From Micromonosporaceae bacterium (GTDB lineage Bacteria; Actinomycetota; Actinomycetes; Mycobacteriales; Micromonosporaceae), in NCBI GenBank assembly GCA_019690055.1, contig JADGGF010000249.1:1-6697 (forward strand): a stretch of 6,697 nt of DNA, written 5' to 3'. The translations under genes and the position numbers were made by a program. The notes below the pieces were generated by a model. It did no database searches. It saw nothing but the letters and a program-made list of their open reading frames with translations, and had not been told where the DNA came from. Each line of letters begins with the position of its first letter. The stretch's first letter is position 1. Below are positions 5,211-6,697 of this stretch, one piece after another.

Positions 5211-6697
5211 CACGCACCTCCCTCCCGGCTGACCGTCACCACGGCCCCCGAGACGACGCCGAGCGCCCGCCGCACCGACGCGCCGGGCAGGTTGCTCGCA
5301 GATCCCGTTCCGGCGAGCTGCACGGGATTGGTCGGCACCCAGACCACCCCGTCGGGCATGTCGGTGAGCAGCGCCGGCAGGGTGATCGACCCCCGATCGG
5401 TCGACACCCGCACCGGATCGCCGTCGGTCACCCCGCCGAGGGAGGCCGCGGTCTGCTTCGACAGCCGCACGACCGGCGTACGAGCGGTGCGGCGCAGCAC
5501 GTCATCGCCGTCGAGCAGTCGGCCGGCGTCGATGAGCTCCGGCCAGGTGGCGAGCACCACCCGGGCCGTGCCGGGCGCCGGCAGGTCCAGGGCGGCCGCC
5601 GCGACGGCCGAGATACCGGGGCCGAGCTGCGGCGGCACCGGCCGGGGCGCCGCGGTGTGCGACAGCGCCCGCAGCTCCCGACGAATCGCGCCGACCTCCC
5701 GGCAGCCGATCTCCACGCCCATCTCACTGGCGAGCGCGTCGAGGACCCGGGCGTCGGGCATGGCCGTCGTCTCCAGCGTGATCGCGAAGGAGCGCAGCCG
5801 GCCCTCCCAGTTCAGGAACGTTCCGGCCTTCTCGGCCACGGGCGCCACCGGCAGCACCACCGAGGCGGCCCGGGTCACCGCCGAGGCGCGCACCTCGAGC
5901 GAGACCAGGAAGTCCACGGTGGACAGTGCCCGCTCCGCCAGCGCGGGGTCGGCCAGGTCGTCGATGTCGACCCCGGCCACCACGAGCGCCCGCAGCTCCC
6001 CGCCCGCGGCCGCCGCGATGATCGCGTCGGTGTCGCGCCCCGGGGTCGCCGGGATGGTCCCGGCCGGCAGCCCCCAGGCCTGCTCCAGCTCGGCCCGCCC
6101 CACCGGGTCGGTGACCGGACGGGCACCGGGCAGCAGGTTCGGCAGGCAGCCGGCGTCGACCGCGCCCCGGTCCCCGGCCCGCCGCGGCCCCCAGGCCAGC
6201 TTCGCGCCGGTCCGCTCGGCCAGGCGTACGGCCGCGGAGAGACCGCCCCGCACCTGGGCGAGCCGCTCGCCGACGAAGAGGATCGCGCCCGGCTTGCTCA
6301 GGCTGCGCTGCAGCTCCTCGGCGTTGTCCAGGATGCCCGCCTCCTCGCCCGGCGCGGCGGTCAGCACGGTGGCGCCGAGCTTGGCCAGGCCGCGGCTCGT
6401 GAACGGCGCCACGGCGGTGACCTCCAGGCCCCGCTTGCGGTACGCCTTCCGCAGCCGCAGGAACAGGATCGGGCACTCGTCCTCGGGCTCCAGCCCGGCC
6501 AGCACCACGGCCGGGGCGGTGTCCACATCGGAGTACGTGACGTCCACGACGCCGACGACGCTGCTCGCCAGGAACTGGGCCTCCTCCCCGGTCGGCGGCG
6601 TGGCCGGCGGGTTGATGGGGCGGGCCCGGAAGTCGATGTCGTTGGTGCCCAGCACGGCGCGGGCCAGCTTGGCGTAGGCGTACGCGTCCTCGACCGT
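5210..6697 (-). CDS. nuoG: NADH-quinone oxidoreductase subunit G, C-terminal part, open at the right window edge
   Basis: 495 residues are visible, and the frame continues through 6697, so the gene starts outside. The edge residues T-V-E-D-A-Y-A-Y-A-K run into LGTNDIDFRARP, a typical mid-protein NuoG segment, so the GTG at 6655 is not the start. What remains is the molybdopterin-oxidoreductase-like domain (about 1-370), with YSDVDTAPAVVLAGLEPEDE, VVAGVDIDDLADP and VAEKAGTFLNWEGR. A molybdopterin-dinucleotide-binding-like beta domain follows (about 380-495: TPVVRLSK, GDPVRVSTDRGSITLPAL, NPVQLAGTGSASNLPG). In complex I this fold is generally thought to be structural and to lack active cofactor. 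The N-terminal Fe-S cluster region lies beyond the edge; actinobacterial NuoG is about 800 residues, so roughly 300 are missing. The TGA at 5212-5210 overlaps the nuoH start. Confidence 0.96.
   Translation of the reverse strand, partial: TVEDAYAYAKLARAVLGTNDIDFRARPINPPATPPTGEEAQFLASSVVGVVDVTYSDVDTAPAVVLAGLEPEDECPILFLRLRKAYRKRGLEVTAVAPFTSRGLAKLGATVLTAAPGEEAGILDNAEELQRSLSKPGAILFVGERLAQVRGGLSAAVRLAERTGAKLAWGPRRAGDRGAVDAGCLPNLLPGARPVTDPVGRAELEQAWGLPAGTIPATPGRDTDAIIAAAAGGELRALVVAGVDIDDLADPALAERALSTVDFLVSLEVRASAVTRAASVVLPVAPVAEKAGTFLNWEGRLRSFAITLETTAMPDARVLDALASEMGVEIGCREVGAIRRELRALSHTAAPRPVPPQLGPGISAVAAAALDLPAPGTARVVLATWPELIDAGRLLDGDDVLRRTARTPVVRLSKQTAASLGGVTDGDPVRVSTDRGSITLPALLTDMPDGVVWVPTNPVQLAGTGSASNLPGASVRRALGVVSGAVVTVSREGGA
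5211..5226 (-). promoter_or_regulatory. Double Shine-Dalgarno sequence upstream of nuoH that leaves two possible starts
   Basis: Minus strand 5226-5215 reads GGGAGGGAGGTG apart from one shifted base, giving two overlapping cores. GGGAGG (5226-5221) lies 7 nt from GTG 5213. GGAGGTG (5221-5215) is only about 1-3 nt from that GTG but well placed for ATG 5210. GTG would overlap the nuoG TGA by four bases (GTGA) and ATG by one (TGATG). The longer match and ATG codon favour 5210. The two products differ by one residue. Confidence 0.6.

Noticed and set aside
6655..6655. GTG at 6655 as the start of a separate 481-residue gene
   Set aside because: The frame continues upstream to the window edge with EDAYAYAK, which belongs to the same NuoG domain, and the usual LGTNDIDFRARP segment is internal in NuoG.
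3327..6677. A 1116-codon plus-strand open frame opposite nuoI, nuoH and nuoG
   Set aside because: It lies antisense to three well-identified genes. Its product is low-complexity (His/Gln/Arg/Asp then Ser/Thr/Arg) with no recognisable domain. Long antisense frames are expected where coding-strand codons end in G or C and A/T-rich stop triplets are rare.
1..6697. A novel accessory or defence system in this window
   Set aside because: Apart from the 64-nt nuoI-nuoJ gap, essentially every base belongs to a conserved complex I gene. There is no foreign-looking composition, inserted gene, integrase, transposase, tRNA or repeat array.

Overview
The window is one stretch of a respiratory complex I (NADH:quinone oxidoreductase, NDH-1) operon. 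It is read entirely on the minus strand, so transcription runs from the right edge to the left edge. In order of transcription it holds the C-terminal part of nuoG (open at the right edge), then complete nuoH, nuoI, nuoJ, nuoK and nuoL. The last 18 bases at the left edge look like the first codons of nuoM. The order G-H-I-J-K-L-M is the standard order of the 13/14-gene nuo operon. nuoA-F would lie beyond the right edge and the rest of nuoM and nuoN beyond the left edge.

The DNA is very GC-rich with strong G/C third-position bias, and GTG is used as a start (nuoK, probably nuoM, possibly nuoH). NuoJ has a long hydrophilic C-terminal tail with a GVYA...TPARLPDG-type segment. These features point to an actinomycete (Actinomycetota). 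The NuoH segment LLAQDPTLADFGRDPWW resembles what I remember of Micromonosporaceae NuoH, but I cannot verify the family here. Such organisms use menaquinone as the electron acceptor.

The genes form one machine. NuoG (peripheral arm, Fe-S and degenerate molybdopterin fold) and NuoI (two [4Fe-4S] clusters) carry electrons from NADH to quinone. NuoH forms the quinone chamber and links it to the membrane arm. NuoJ and NuoK continue the membrane arm with conserved acidic residues, and NuoL is the distal antiporter-like proton pump. Junctions are tight: a 1- or 4-base overlap (G/H), 3 nt (H/I), 5 nt (J/K), 7 nt (K/L) and 7 nt (L/M). Translational coupling is therefore likely throughout, and no promoter or terminator is visible.

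The one exception is a 64-nt gap between nuoI and nuoJ. It contains a GC-rich hairpin next to the nuoJ Shine-Dalgarno site. It is also filled exactly by a 23-codon reading frame that overlaps the nuoI stop and the nuoJ start by ATGA at each end. This is the most interesting local feature, although its codon use is weaker than that of its neighbours. Secondary points are in-frame tandem repeats in nuoH (N-terminus) and nuoJ (C-terminal tail), and hydrophilic tails on NuoH, NuoI and NuoJ. No mobile element, CRISPR array, RNA gene or novel multi-gene system is seen. Apart from these details, this is a conserved housekeeping locus.
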